Origin: Thinopyrum elongatum
Taxonomy: Eukaryota > Streptophyta > Magnoliopsida > Poales > Poaceae
Length of the DNA: 64,000 bases
Assembly (NCBI GenBank): GCA_011799875.1
Contig: CM022302.1
Location: 100,876,237 to 100,940,236 of the forward strand
Direction of reading: 5' to 3'
In this document: positions 10,864 through 25,303 of the stretch, piece after piece
How positions within the stretch are numbered: position 1 is the first letter of the stretch
Layout: each line of letters begins with the position of its first letter
Notes under the pieces: model-generated
What the model saw: only the letters and a program-made list of their open reading frames with translations
Told to the model about the DNA's origin: nothing
Databases searched by the model: none
Made by a program: the position numbers and the translations under genes

Positions 10864-12148
10864 GTGGCATCATGAGCTAGGTCTATGCGTAGTATCTTGC
10901 ACGAGTAGAACACAAAGTAGTTGTGGGCGTCGATTTGTCAATCTTCTTGGCGTTACTAGTCTTATCTTGATTCGGCGGCACTGTGGGATGAAGCGGCCCG
11001 GACCGACCTTACACGTACGCTTACGTGAGACAGGTTCCACCGACTGACATGCACTAGTTGCATAAGGTGGCTAGCGGGTGTCTGTCTCTCCCACTTTAGT
11101 CGGATCGGATTCGATGAACAGGGTCCTTATGAAGGGTAAATAGAAATTGGCATATCACGTTGTGGTTTTGGCGTAGGTAAGAAACGTTCTTGCTAGAAAC
11201 CTATAGCAGCCACGTAAAAACATGCAACAACAATTAGAGGACGTCTAACTTGTTTTTGCAGCAAGTGCTTTGTGATGTGATATGGCCAAAGGATGTGATG
11301 AATGATATATGTGATGTATGAGATGATCATGTTCTTGTAATAGGAATCACGACTTGCATGTCGATGAGTATGACAACCGGCAGGAGCCATAGGAGTTGTC
11401 TTAATTTATTATATGACATGCGTGTCATTGAAATTCGCCATGTAATTACTTTACTTTATTGCTAACCGTTAGCCGTAGTAGTAGAAGTAATAGTTGGCGA
11501 GACAACTTCATGAAGACACGATGATGGAGATCATGATGATGGAGATCATGGTGTCATGCCGGTGACGATGATGATCATGGAGCCCCGAAGATGGAGATCA
11601 AAAGGAGCGAAGTGATAATGGCCATATCATGTCACTATTTTGATTGCATGTGATGTTTATCATGTTTTTGCATCTTATTTGCTTAGAACGACGGTAGCAT
11701 ATATAAGATGATCCCTCACTAAAATTTCAAGAAAGTGTTCCCCCTAACTGTGCACCGTTGCGAAGGTTCGTTGTTTCGAAGCACTACGTGTTGATCGGGT
11801 GTGATAGATTCTAACGTTCGAATACAACGGGTGTAAGCCAGATTTACACAGCAATACACTTAGGTTGACTTGACGAGCCTAGCATGTACAGACATGGCCT
11901 CGGAGCACAAGAGACCGAAAGGTCAAACATGAGTCGTATAGAAGATACGATCAACATGGAGATGTTCATCGTTGATGACTAGTCCTTCTCACGTGATGAT
12001 CGGACACGGCCTAGTCGATTCGGATCATGTATCACTTAGATGACGAGAGGGATGTCTATCTGAGTGGGAGTTCATTACATAATTTGGTTAGATGAACTTA
12101 ATTGTCATGAACTTAGTCTAAATGTTACATATCTATCTTGTAGATCAA
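10864..12148 (+). other. Element A primer-binding site and untranslated leader
   Basis: Directly after the 5' LTR comes gTGGCATCATGAGC, an imperfect match to the initiator-Met tRNA complement TGGTATCAGAGC. The remaining 1.27 kb up to the gag start has no convincing reading frame. It includes short ATG/GAT-rich repeats near 11520-11590. Such leaders usually carry packaging and dimerisation signals. Confidence 0.6.
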
Positions 12149-15100
12149 ATGGCCAACGCTAATGTTACCCTCAACTTCAACGCGTTCCTAGAGAAAAACA
12201 AGCTGAAAGACGATGGTAGCAACTATGCGGACTGGGTCCGTAACCTGAGGATTATCCTCATAGCTGCCAAGAAATCATATGTCCTTGAAGCACCGTCAGG
12301 TGACCCACCTGCTCTCCCAGCACTGCCAGACGATTTGAACGTTTGGCAGACACGCACCGATGATTACTCCTTCGTTCAGTGCGGCATGCTCTTCAGCTTA
12401 GAACCGGGGCTCCAAAAGTGTTTTGAGCATCACGGAGCATATGAGATGTTCGAAGAGCTGAAAATGGTTTTCCAAGCTCATGCCCGGATCGAGAGATATG
12501 AAGTCTCCGATAAGTTCTACAGCTGTAAGATGGAGGAAAATAGTTCTGTCAGCGAGCACATACTCAAAATGTCTGGGTTGCACAACCGCTTGTCTCAGCT
12601 GGGGATTAATCTCCCGGATGACGCGGTCATTGACAGAATCCTCCAGTCGCTTCCACCTAGCTACAAGAGCTTTGTGATGAACTTCAACATGCAGGGGATG
12701 GAAAAGACCATTCCTGAGGTATATGTGATGCTGAAGTCAGCGGAGGCAGAGATCAGAAAGGAACATCAAGTGTTGATGGTGAATAAAACCACTAAGTTCA
12801 AGAAGGGCAAGGGTAAGAAGAACTTCAAGAAGGACGGCAAGGGAGTTGCCGCGCCCGGTAAGCCAGCTGCCGGGAAGAAGTCAAAGAATGGACCCAAGCC
12901 TGAGACTGAGTGCTTTTATTGCAAGGGAAACGGTCACTGGAAGCGGAATTGCCCCAAGTACTTAGCAGATAAGAAGGCCGGCAATACCAAAGGTATATGT
13001 GATATACATGTAATTGATGTGTACCTTACCAGCACTCGTAGTAGTTCCTGGGTATTTGATACCGGTGCGGTTGCTCATATTTGTAACTCAAAGCAGGAAC
13101 TGCGGAATCAGCGTAGACTGGCAAAGGACGAGGTGACGATGCGCGTCGGAAATGGTTCCAAGGTCGATGTGATCGCCGTCGGCACGCTACCTCTGCATCT
13201 ACCTACGGGATTAGTTTTAAACCTCAATAATTGTTATTTAGTGCCAGCTTTGAGCATGAACATTGTATCTGGATCTCGCTTAATGCGAGATGGCTACTCA
13301 TTTAAATCTGAGAATAATGGTTGTTCTATTTATATGAGAGATATGTTTTATGGTCATGCCCCGCTGGTGAATGGTTTATTTTTATTGAATCTCGAACGTG
13401 ATGTTACACATGTTTATAATGTGAATGCCAAGAAATGCAAGGTTGATAACGATAGTCCCACATACTTGTGGCACTGCCGCCTTGGTCATATCGGTGTTAA
13501 ACGCATGAAGAAACTCCATGCAGATGGACTTTTGGAGTCTCTTGATTATGAATCATTTGACAGATGCGAACGATGCCTCTTGGGCAAGATGACCAAGACT
13601 CCGTTCTCCGGAACAATGGAGCGAGCAACCAACTTATTGGAGATCATACATACTGATGTGTGTGGTCCAATGAGTGTTGAGGCTCGCGGTGGTTATCGTT
13701 ATGTTCTCACCCTCACCGATGATTTGAGTAGATATGGGTATGTCTACTTGATGAAGCACAAGTCTGAGACCTTTGAAAAGTTCAAGGAATTTCAGAATGA
13801 GGTTGAAAATCAACGTGACAAGAAAATAAAGTTCCTACGATCAGATCGTGGAGGAGAATATTTGAGTCATGAATTTGGCACGCATTTACGGAAATGTGGA
13901 ATTGTTTCACAACTCACGCCGCCTGGAACACCTCAGCGTAACGGTGTGTCCGAACGTCGTAATCGCACTCTATTGGATATGGTGCGATCTATGATGTCTC
14001 TTACTGATCTACCGCTATCTTTTTGGGGTTATGCTTTAGAGACTGCCGCATTCACTTTGAATAGGGCAACGTCAAAATCCGTTGAGACGACACCGTATGA
14101 ATTATGGTTTGGGAAGAAACCTAAGCTGTCGTTTCTGAAAGTTTGGGGATGCGATGCTTATGTGAAGAAACTTCAACCAGAGAAGCTCGAACCCAAGTCG
14201 GAAAAATGCGTATTCATAGGATACCCTAAGGAAACTATTGGGTATACCTTCTACCTAAGATCCGAGGGCAAGATTTTTGTTGCCAGGAATGGATCCTTTC
14301 TAGAGAAAGAGTTTCTCTCGAAAGAAGTAAGTGGGAGGAAAGTGGAGCTTGATGAGATGACCCTCGAACCGGAGAGTAGCGCAGCACAGGAAAATGTTTC
14401 TGTGGAGCCTACACCGGCTAGAGAGGAAGTTATTGATAATGATCATGATCAAGCTACCACTGAACTTCGAAGGTCCACAAGGACACGTTCCGCACCAGAG
14501 TGGTACGGCAATCCTGTCTTGGAAATCATGTTGTTAGACAACAGTGAACCTTCGAACTATGAAGAAGCAATGGCGGGCCCGGATTTCGATAAATGGCTTG
14601 AAGCCATGAAATCCGAGATAGGATCCATGTATGAAAACGAAGTATGGACTTTGACTGACTTGCCCGATGATCGGCAAGCCATAGAAAATAAATGGATCTT
14701 TAAGAAGAAGACTGACGCGGATGGTAATGTGACCATCTATAAGGCTCGGCTTGTCGCTAAGGGTTATCGACAAGTTCAAGGGGTTGACTACGATGAGACT
14801 TTCTCACCCGTAGCGATGCTGAAATCCGTCAGAATCATGTTAGCAATTGCCGCATACTATGATTATGAGATATGGCAAATGGACGTCAAAACGGCATTCC
14901 TTAATGGTTTTCTTAAGGAAGAGTTGTATATGATGCAACCGGACGGTTTTGTCGATCCTGAGAATGCTGACAAGGTATGCAAGCTCCAGCGCTCAATCTA
15001 TGGGCTGGTGCAAGTGTCTCGGAGTTGGAACATTCGCTTTGATGAGATGATCAAAGCGTTTGGGATCACACAGACTTATGGAGAAGCCTGTGTTTACAAG

Positions 15101-16120
15101 AAAGTGAGTGGGAGCTCTGTAGCATTTCTCATATTATATGTGGATGACATACTGCTAATGGGAAATGATATAGAATTCTTGGAAAGTATAAAGGCCTACT
15201 TGAATAAGTGTTTTTCAATGAAGGACCTTGGAGAAGCTGCTTATATATTAGGCATCAAGATCTATAGGGATAGATCGAGACGCCTCATAGGTCTTTCGCA
15301 AAGCACATACCTTGATAAGATATTGAAGAAGTTCAATATGGATCAGTCCAAGAAGGGGTTCTTGCCTGTATTGCAAGGTGTGAGATTGAGCTCGACTCAA
15401 TGCTCGACCACGGCAAAAGATATAGAAGAGATGAGTGTCATCCCCTATGCCTCAGCCATAGGGTCTATTATGTATGCCATGTTGTGTACCAGACCTGATG
15501 TAAACCTTGCAGTAAGTTTGGTAGGTAGGTACCAAAGTAATCCTGGCAAGGAACACTGGACAGCGGTCAAGAACATCCTGAAGTACCTGAAAAGGACTAA
15601 GGATATGTTTCTCGTATATGGAGGTGACGAAGGGCTCGTCGTAAAGGGTTACGTTGACGCTAGCTTTGACACAGATCCGGATGACTCCAAGTCACAAACC
15701 GGATACGTGTATATTTTGAATGGTGGAGCGGTAAGCTGGTGCAGTTGCAAGCAAAGCGTCGTGGCGGGATCTACATGTTAAGCGGAGTACATAGCAGCCT
15801 CGGAGGCAGCACACGAAGCAGTATGGATGAAGGAGTTCATCACCGACCTAGGAGTCATTCCAAATGCGTCGGGTCCAATGGCTCTCTTCTGTGACAACAC
15901 TGGAGCTATTGCCCTTGCCAAGGAGCCCAGGTTTCACAAGAAGACCAGGCATATCAAGCGTCGCTTCAACTCCATACGTGAACATGTTCAAGATGGAGAC
16001 ATAGATATTTGTAAAGTGCACACGGATTTGAATGTAGCAGATCCGTTGACTAAACCTCTTCCACGAGCAAAACATGATCAACACCAGAACTCTATGGGTG
16101 TTCGATTCATCACAATGTAA
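12149..16120 (+). CDS. Element A Gag-Pol polyprotein with one premature stop in RNase H
   Basis: This is a single frame in the Copia order. Gag starts MANANVTLNFNAF, with a zinc knuckle (CFYCKGNGHWKRNC). Protease carries the DTGA active site (WVFDTGAVAH). Integrase has its His/Cys zinc region (HCRLGH…CERC) and a core with HTDVCGP and SDRGGEY. Reverse transcriptase has QMDVKTAFLNG and YVDDILLMG. RNase H follows. Translation would stop at TAA 15779-15781. The elements B and C have a glutamate codon there, and the frame stays open from there to 16120 (ends GVRFITM). The ATG at 12149 is chosen over 12122 because B and C begin at the equivalent position. Confidence 0.92.
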
Positions 16121-16152
16121 CTAGATTATTGACTCTAGTGCAAGTGGGAGAC

Positions 16153-17877
16153 TGTTGGAAATATGCCCTAGAGGCAATAATAAAATGGTTATTATTATAT
16201 TTCCTTGTTCATGATAATTGTCTGTTATTCATGCTATAATTGTGTTATCCGGAAATCGTAATACATGTGTGAATACATAGACCACAACATGTCCCTAGTA
16301 AGCCTCTAGTTCACTAGCTCGTTGATCAATAGATGGTTACGGTTTCCTGACCATGGACATTGGATGTCATTGATAACGGGATCACATCATTAGGAGAATG
16401 ATGTGATGGACAAGACCCAATCCTAAGCCTAGCACTAGATCGTGTAGTTCGTTTGCTAAAGCTTTTGCAATGTCAAGTAACTTTTCCTTAGACCATGAGA
16501 TTGTGCAACTCCCGGATATTGTAGGAGTGCTTTGGGTGTACCAAACGTCACAACGTAACTGGGTGGCTATAAAGGTGCACTACGGGTATCTCCGAAAGTG
16601 TCTGTTGGGTTGGCACGAATCGAGACTGGGATTTGTCACTCCGTGTGACGGAGAGGTACCTCTGGGCCCACTCGGTAGGACATCATCATAATGAGCTCAA
16701 TGTGATCAAGGAGTTGTTCACAGGATGATGTGTTACGGAAACGAGTAAAGAGACTTGCCAGTAACGAGATTGAACAAGGTATCGAGATACCGACGATCGA
16801 ATCTCGGGCAAGTATCGTACCGATAGACAAAGGGAATTGCGTATGGGATTGATTGAATCCTCGACATCGTGGTTCATCCGATGAGATCATCGAGGAGCAT
16901 GTGGGAGCCAACATGGGTATCCAGATCCCGCTGTTGGTTATTGACCGGAGAGTCGTCTCGGTCATGTCTACGTGTCTCCCGAACCCGTAGGGTCTACACA
17001 CTTAAGGTTCGGTGACGCTAGGGTTGTAGGGAAAGTTTGTACGTGGTTACCGAATGTTGTTCGGAGTCCCGGATGAGATCCCGGACGTCACGAGGAGTTC
17101 CGGAATGGTCTGGAGGTGAAGATTTATATATGGAAAGTTGTCATACGGTCACCGGAATAGTTTCGGGGGTTATCGGTATTGTACCGGGACCACCGAAAGG
17201 TGTCCGGCGGTCCACCGGGTGGGGCTGATTTACCCGGGAGGCCTAATGGGCTGTATATGGGAGGGAACCAGCCCCCTAGTGGGCTGGTGCGCCCCCCCAA
17301 GGGCCCATGGCGCCTAGGGTTGGGAAACCCTAGGGGAGGGAGCCTTCCACCTTGCTTGGGGGGCAAGTTTCCCTCCCCTGGCCGCCTCCCCTCCCCTCAG
17401 ATTGGATGTGAGGGGGCCGGCCCCCTCTCCTCTTCCCCCTATAAATAGTGGAGGGGTGGGAGGGAGGCCATACCTCATCCCTGGCGCAGCCCCTCCCCTC
17501 TCCAACACCTCCTCCTCCTCCCGCGGTGCTTGGCGAAGCCCTGCAGGAATACCACGCAGCTCCAACTCCACCACGCCGTCGTGCTGCTGCTGGAGCTGTC
17601 CTCCCCAACCTCTCCTCCCCCCTTGCTGGATCAAGAAGGAGGAGACGTCTCCGCTCCGTACGTGTGTTGAACACGGAGGTGCCGTCCGTTCGGCGCTCGG
17701 TCATCGGTGATTTGGATCACGACGAGTACGACTCCATCAACCCCGTTCTCTTGAACGCTTCCGCTCGCGATCTACAAGGGTATGTAGATGCACTCCCCTC
17801 TCTCGTTGCTAGATGACTCCATAGATTGATCTTGGTGATGTGTAGAAAATTTTAAAATTCTGCTACGATCCCCAACC
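16153..17877 (+). repeat. Element A 3' LTR
   Basis: It is the same length as the 5' LTR (1725 bp), with scattered substitutions. It starts after the purine tract and ends CCCCAACC, a change of the final A. The GTACA duplication and the rest of B's LTR follow. Confidence 0.93.
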
Positions 17878-17882
17878 GTACA

Positions 17883-18765
17883 AACTTTCCCTATAACCCT
17901 AGTGTCACCGAACCTTAAGTGTGTAGACCCTACGGGTTCGGGAGGCATGTAGACATGACCGAGACATCTCTCCGGTCAATAACCAACAGTGGGATCTGGA
18001 TACCCATGTTGGCTCCCACATGTTCCACGATGATCTCATCGGATGAACCATGATGTCGGGGATTCAATCAATCCCGTACACAATTCCCTTTGTCTACCGG
18101 TATGATACTTGCCCGAGATTCGATCGTCGGTATCCCTATACCTTGTTCAATCTCGTTACCAGCAAGTCTCTTTACTCGTTCGTAACACATCATCCCGTGA
18201 TCAACTCCTTGGTCACATTGAGCTCATTATGATGATGCATTACCGAGTGGGCCCAGAGATACCTCTCCGTCACACGGAGTGACAAATCCCAGTCTCGATT
18301 CGTGCCAACCCAACAGACACTTTCGGAGATACCTGTAGTGCACCTTTATAGTCACCCAGTTACGTTGTGACGTTTGATACACCCAAAGCATTCCTACGGT
18401 ATCCGGGAGTTGCACAATCTCATGGTCTAAGGAAATGATACTTGACATTAGAAAAGCTCTAGCGAACGAACTATACGATCTTGTGCTATGCTTAGGATTG
18501 GGTCTTGTCCATCACATCATTCTCCTAATGATGTGATCCCGTTATCAACGACATCCAATGTCCATGGTCAGGAAACTATAACCATCTAATGATCAACGAG
18601 CTAGTTAACTAGAGGCTTACTAGGGACATGCTGTGATCTATGTATTCACACATGTATTACGGTTTCCGGTTAATACAATTATAGCATGAACAATAGACAA
18701 TTATCACGAACAAGGAAATATAATAATAACTACTTTATTATTGCCTCTAGGGCATATTTCCAACA
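17883..18765 (-). repeat. Element B 3' LTR, inner part
   Basis: It continues the LTR broken at 9138 and ends GGGCATATTTCCAACA. The next bases, 'gtctcccacttgcac', are the reverse complement of the polypurine tract, which confirms a minus-strand element. Confidence 0.9.
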
Positions 18766-18797
18766 GTCTCCCACTTGCACTAGAGTCAATAATCTAG

Positions 18798-21700
18798 TTA
18801 CATTGTGATGAATCGAACACCCATAGAGTTCTGGTGTTGATAATGTTTTGCTCGTGGAAGAGGTTTGGTCAACGGATCTGCGACATTCAGATCCGTATGC
18901 ACTTTACAAATATCTATGTCTCCATCTTGAACATGTTCACGAATGGAGTTGAAGCGACGCTTGATATGCCTGATCTTCTTGTGAAACCTAGGCTCCTTGG
19001 CAAGGGCAACAGCTCCAGTGTTGTCACAGAAGAGAGTCATTGGGCCCGACGCATTGGGAATAACTCCTAGGTCGGTGATGAACTCCTTCATCCAGACTGC
19101 TTCCTGTGCTGCCTCCGAGGCTGCTATGTACTCCGCTTCACATGTAGATCCCGCCACGACACTTTGCTTGCAACTGCACCAGCTGACTGCCCCACCATTC
19201 AAAATATACACGTATCCGGTTTGTGACTTGGAGTCATCCAGATCTGTGTCGAAGCTAGCATCAACGTAACCCTTTACGATGAGCTCTTCGTCACCTCCAT
19301 AAACGAGAAACATATCCTTAGTCCTTTTCAGGTACTTCAGGATGTTCTTGACCGCTGTCCAGTGTTCCATGCCGGGATTACTTTGGTACCTCCCTACCAA
19401 ACTTACGGCGAGGTTCACATCAGGTCTGGTACACAGCATGGCATACATAACAGACCCTATGGCTGAGGCATAGGGGATGACACTCATCTCTTCTATATCT
19501 TCTGCCGTGGTCGGGCATTGAGCCAAGCTCAATCTCACACCTTGCAATACAGGCAAGAACCCCTTCTTGGATGCCTAATATGTAAGCAGCTTCTCCAAGG
19601 TCCTTCATTGAAAAACACTTATTCAAGTAGGCCTTTATGCTTTCCAAGAATTCTATATTATTTCCCATCAATAATATGTCATCCACATATAATATGAGAA
19701 ATGCTACAGAGCTCCCACTCACTTTCTTGTAAACACAGGCTTCTCCATAAGTCTATATAAACCCAAACGCTTTGATCATCTCATCAAAGCGAATGTTCCA
19801 ACTCCAAGATGCTTGCACCAGCCCATAGATTGAGCGCTGGAGCTTGCATACCTTGTCAGCATTCTTAGGATCGACAAAACCTTCTGGCTGCATCATATAC
19901 AATTCTTCCTTAAGGAAACCATTAAGGAATGCCGTTTTGACGTCCATTTGCCATATTTCATAATCATAGAATTCGGCAATTGCTAACATGATTCGGACGG
20001 ACTTCAGCTTCGCTACGGGTGAGAAGGTCTCATCGTAGTCAACCCCTTGAACTTGTTGATAACCCTTAGCGACAAGTCGAGCCTTATAGATGGTCACATT
20101 ACCATCCGCGTCTGTCTTCTTCTTAAAGATCCATTTGTTCTCTATGGCTTGCCGATCATCGGGCAAGTCTGTCAAAGTCCATACTTCGTTTTCATACATG
20201 GATCCTATCTCGGATTTCATGGCTTCAAGCCATTTGTTGGAATCCGGGCCCGCCATCGCTTCTTCATAGTTCGAAGGTTCACCGTTGTCTAACAACATGA
20301 TTTCCAGGACAGGGTTGCCATACCACTCTGGTGCGGAACGTGTCCTCGTGGACCTACGAATTTCAGTAGCAACTTGATCCGAAGTCTCATGATCATCATC
20401 ATTAACTTCCTTTCTAGTCGGTGCAGGCACCACAGAAACATCTTCCTGAGCTGCGCTACTCTCCGGTTCAAGAGGGGTTACCTCATCAAGTTCTACTTTC
20501 CTCCCACTTACTTCTTTCGAGAGAAACTCTTTCTCTAAAAGGATCCATTCTTGGCAACAAAGATCTTGACTTCGGATCTGAGGTAGAAGGTATACCCAAT
20601 AGTTTCCTTGGGGTATCCTATGAAGACGCATTTTTCTGATTTGGGTTCGAGCTTTTCAGGTTGAAGTTTCTTGACATAAGCATCGCATCACCAAACTTTC
20701 AGAAACGACAGCTTAGGTTTCTTCCCAAACCATAATTCATACGGTGTCGTCTCAACGGATTTCGACGGAGCCCTATTTAAAGTGAATGCGGCAGTCTCTA
20801 AAGCATAACCCCAAAATGATAGCGGTAGATTGGTAAGAGAAATCATAGATCGCACCATATCCAATAGAGTGCGAGTACGACGTTCGGACACACCATTACG
20901 CTGAGGTGTTCCAGGCGGCGTGAGTTGTGAAACAATTCCACATTTCCTTAAGTGCGTGCCAAATTCGTGACTCAAATATTCCCCTCCACGATCTGATCGT
21001 AAGAACTTTATTTTCCTGTCACGTTGATTCTCTACCTCGTTTTGAAATTCCTTGAACTTTTCAAAGGTCTCAGACTTATGTTTCATTAAGTAGACATACC
21101 CATATCTACTTAAGTCATCAGTGAGGGTGAGAACATAACGATAACCACCGCGAGCCTCAACACTCATTGGACCACATACATCAGTATGTATGATTTCCAA
21201 CAAGTTGGTTGCTCGCTCCATTGTTCCAGAGAACGGAGTCTTGGTCATTTTACCCATGAGGCATGGTTCGCACGTGTCAAATGATTCATAATCAAGAGAG
21301 TCCAAAAGTCCATCTGCATGGAGTTTCTTCATGCGTTTGACACCAATGTGACCAAGGCGGCAGTGCCACAAGTATGTGGGACTATCATTATCAACCTTAC
21401 ATCTTTTGGCATTCACACTATGAATATGTGTAACATCACGTTCGAGATTCAATAAGAATAAACCATTGATCAGCGGGGCATGACCATAAAACATATCTCT
21501 CATATAAATAGAACAACCATTATTCTCAGATTTAAATGAGTAGCCATCTCGCATTAAGCGAGATCCAGATACAATGTTCATGCTCAAAGCTGGCACTAAA
21601 TAACAATTATTGAGGTTTAAAACTAATCCCGTAGGTAAATGTAGAGGTAGCGTGCCGACGGCGATCACATCGACCTTGGAACCATTCCCAACGCGCATCG

Positions 21701-22688
21701 TCACCTCGTCCTTCGCTAGTCTCCGCTTATTCTGCAGCTCCTGTTTTGAGTTACAAATGTGAGCAACCGCACCGGTATCAAATACCCAGGAGCTACTACG
21801 AGTGCTGGTAAGGTACACATCAATAACATGTATATCATATATACCTTTGGTATTGCCGGCCTTCTTATCCGCTAAGTACTTTGGGCAGTTCCGCTTCTAG
21901 TGACCGTTTCCCTTGCAATAAAAGCACTCAGTCTCAGGTTTGGGTCCATGCTTTGGCTTCTTCCCGGCAACTGGCTTACCGGGCGCGGCAACTCCCTTGC
22001 CGTCCTTCTTGAAGTTCTTTTTACCCTTGCCTTTCTTGAACTTAGTGGTTTTATTCACCATCAACACTTGATGTTCCTTTTTGATCCCCACCTCCACTGA
22101 TTTCAGCATTGAATATATCTCAGGAATGGTTTTTTCCATCCCCTGCATATTGAAGTTCATCACAAAGCTCTTGTAGCTAGGTGGAAGCGACTGAAGGATT
22201 CTGTCAACGACCGCGTCATCCGGGAGATTAACTCCCAGCTGAGACAAGCGGTTGTGCAACCCAGACATTTTGAGTATGTGCTCGCTGACAGAACTATTCT
22301 CCTCCATCTTACAACTGTAGAACTTGTCGGAGACTTCATATCTCTCGACTCGGGCATGAGCTTGGAAAACCATTTTCAGCTCTTGGAACATCTCATATGC
22401 TCCGTGTTGCTCAAAACGCTTTTGGAGCCCCGATTCTAAGCTGTAAAGCATGCCGCACTGAACCAGGGAGTAATCATCACTACGCGACTGCCAGGCGTTC
22501 ATAACGTCTTGAGTTGCTGGGAAAACAGGTGCGTCACCTGGCGGTGCTTCAAGGACATATGCTTTCTTGGCAGCTATGTGGATAATCCTCAGGTTACGGA
22601 CCCAGTCCGTGTAGTTGCTACCATCGTCTTTCAGCTTGGGTTTCTCTAGGAACGCGTTGAAGTTGAGGGCAACATTAGCGTGGGCCAT
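18798..22688 (-). pseudogene. Element B Gag-Pol, decayed
   Basis: All Copia domains are recognisable on the minus strand. Gag begins at 22688 (MAHANVALNFNAF). Protease and integrase lie at about 21818-20688, reverse transcriptase at about 20631-19560, and RNase H at 19556-18798. Breaks include a stop in the zinc knuckle at 21897-21899, a stop near 20688, and a one-base loss near 20545. There is also a stop at about 19753. A deletion at about 19570 removes 92 bp that are present in element C at 26078-26169. Because 92 is not a multiple of three, the frame is lost. It cannot make a working polyprotein. Confidence 0.9.
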
Positions 22689-23553
22689 TTGATCTACAAG
22701 ACATATTGTAAAGATTTTAGACTAAGTTCATGATAATTAAGTTCATCTAATCAAATTATTCAATGAACTCCCACTCAGATAGACATCCCTCTAGTCATCT
22801 AAGTGATACATGATCCGAATCGACTAGGCCGTGTCTGATCATCACGTGAGACGGACTAGTCATCAACGGTGAACATCTCCATGTTGATCGTATCTTCTAT
22901 ACGACTCATGTTCGACCTTTCGGTCTTCCGTGTTCCGAGGCCATGTCTGTACATGCTAGGCTCGTCAAGTCAACCTAAGTGTTTTGCATGTGTAAATCTG
23001 GCTTACACCCGTTGTATTCGAACGTTAGAATCTATCACACCCGATCATCACGTGGTGCTTCGAAACAACGAACCTTCGCAACGGTGCATAGTTAGGGGGA
23101 ACACTTTCTTGAAATTTTAGCGAGGGATCATCTTATTTATGCTACCGTCGTTCTAAGCAAATAAGATGTAAACATGATAAACATCACATGCAATCAAATA
23201 GTGACATGATATGGCCAATATCATTTTGCTCCTTTTGATCTCCATCTTCGGGATGCCATTATCATCATCGTCACCGGCATGACACCATGATCTCCATCAT
23301 CATGATCTCCAACATCGTGTCTTCATGAAGTCGTCTCGCCAACTATTACTTCTACTACTATGGCTAACGGTTAGCAATAAAGTAAAGTAATTACATGGCG
23401 TTTTTCATTGACACGCAGGTCATACAATAAATTAAGACAACTCCTATGGCTCTTGCCGGTTGTCGTACTCATCGACATGCAAGTCGTGATTTCTATTACA
23501 AGAACATGATCAATCTCATACATCACATATATCATTCATCACATCCTTTTGGC
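22689..23553 (-). other. Element B leader, first part
   Basis: This is untranslated leader on the minus strand, similar to the leaders of A and C. It is cut at 23553 by element C and resumes at 32285. No gene is seen. Confidence 0.75.
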
Positions 23554-25271
23554 TGTTGGGGAACGTAGCAGAATTTTAAAATTTTCTACGCATCACCAAG
23601 ATCAATCTATGGAGTCATCTAGCAACGAGAGAGAGGGGAGTGCATCTACATACCCTTGTAGATCGCGAGTGGAAGCGTTCAAGAGAACGGGGTTGATGGA
23701 GTCGTACTCGTCGTGAATCAAATCACCGATGACCGAGCGCCGAACGGACGGCACCTCCGCGTTCAACACACGTACGGAGCGGAGACGTCTCCTCCTTCTT
23801 GATCCAGCAAGGGGGGAGGAGAGGTTGATAGAGATCCAGCAGCACGACGGCATGGTGGTGGAAGTAGCGCGATTTCAGCAGGGCTTCGCCAAGCGCTACT
23901 TGAGGAGGAGAGATGTCACGGGAGGGAGAGGGAGGCGCTAGGGGCTGGGGTGTGGCCTCCCTCCCACCCCTCCACTATTTATAGGGGGAAGGGGAGAGGG
24001 GGCCGGCCCCCTCAGATCCAATCTGAGGGGAGGGGCGGTGGCCAGGGGGGTGGCTTGGCCCCCAAGCCAGGTGGAGGCGCCCCCACCCCCTAGGGTTCCC
24101 AACCCTAGGCGCATGGGGAGGCCCAAAGGGGGGCGCACCAGCCCACCAGGGGCTGGTTCCCTTCCCACTTCAGCCCATGGGGCCCTCCGGGATAGGTGGC
24201 CCCACCCGGAGGACCCCCGGGACCCTTCCGGTGGTCCCGGTACAATACCGATTACCCCCGAAACCTTCCCGGTGGCCGAAACTAGACTTCCTATATACAA
24301 TTCTTTATATCCGGACCATTCCGGAACTCCTCGTGACGTCTGGGATCTCATCCGGGAATCCGAACAACCTTCGGGTTACCGCATACTAATATCTCTACAA
24401 CCCTAGCGTCACCGAACCTTAAGTGTGTAGACCCTACGGGTTCGGGAGACACGCAGACATGACCGAGACGACTCTCCGGTCAATAACCAACAGCGGGATC
24501 TGGATACCCATGTTGGCTCCCACATGCTCCTCGATGATCTCATCGGATGAACCACGATGTCGAGGATTCAATCAATCCCTTACGCAATTCCCTTTGTCTA
24601 TCGGTACGATACTTGCCCGAGATTCGATCGTCGGTATCTCGATACCTTGTTCAATCTCGTTACCGGCAAGTCTCTTTACTCGTTTCCGTAACACATCATC
24701 CCGTGAACAACTCCTTGATCACATTGAGCTCATTATGATGATGTCCTACCGAGTGGGCCCAGAGGTACCTCTCCGTCACACGGAGTGACAAATCCCAGTC
24801 TCGATTCATGCCAACCCAACAGACACTTTCGGAGATACCCGTAGTGCACCTTTATAGCCACCCAGTTACGTTGTGACGTTTGGTACACCCAAAGCACTCC
24901 TATGGTATCCGGGAGTTGCACAATCTCATGGTCTAAGGAAAAGTTACTTGACATTGGAAAAGCTTTAGCAAATGAACTACACGATCTAGTGCTAGGCTTA
25001 GGATTGGGTCTTGTCCATCACATCATTCTCCTAATGATGTGATCCCGTTATCAATGACATCCAATGTCCATGGTCAGGAAACCGTAACCATCTATTGATC
25101 AACGAGCTAGTCAACTAGAGGCTTACGAGGGACATGTTGTGGTCTATGTATTCACACATGTATTACGATTTCCGGATAACACAATTATAGCATGAATAAC
25201 AGACAATTATCATGAACAAGGAAATATAATAATAACCATTTTATTATTGCCTCTAGGGCATATTTCCAACA
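23554..25271 (-). repeat. Element C 3' LTR
   Basis: It begins TGTTGGGGAACGTAGC and ends TATTTCCAACA. The reverse complement of the polypurine tract follows. A TATA block (minus strand CTATAAATAG) lies near 23976-23985. Confidence 0.92.
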
Positions 25272-25303
25272 GTCTCCCACTTGCACTAGAGTCAATAATC
25301 TAG

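Larger units (their letters stand above)
9139..17877 (+). mobile_element. Copia element A (BARE-1/WIS/Angela group), inserted in B's 3' LTR
   Basis: This is a complete plus-strand element of 8739 bp. LTRs of equal length (1725 bp) lie at 9139-10863 and 16153-17877. It is flanked by GTACA at 9134-9138 and 17878-17882. The last LTR base is C rather than the expected A. By eye I find roughly 20 differences between its LTRs, so the insertion is recent on the scale of grass elements. Its leader is 10864-12148, its gag-pol frame is 12149-16120, and a purine tract 'gcaagtgggagac' precedes the 3' LTR. Confidence 0.93.
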
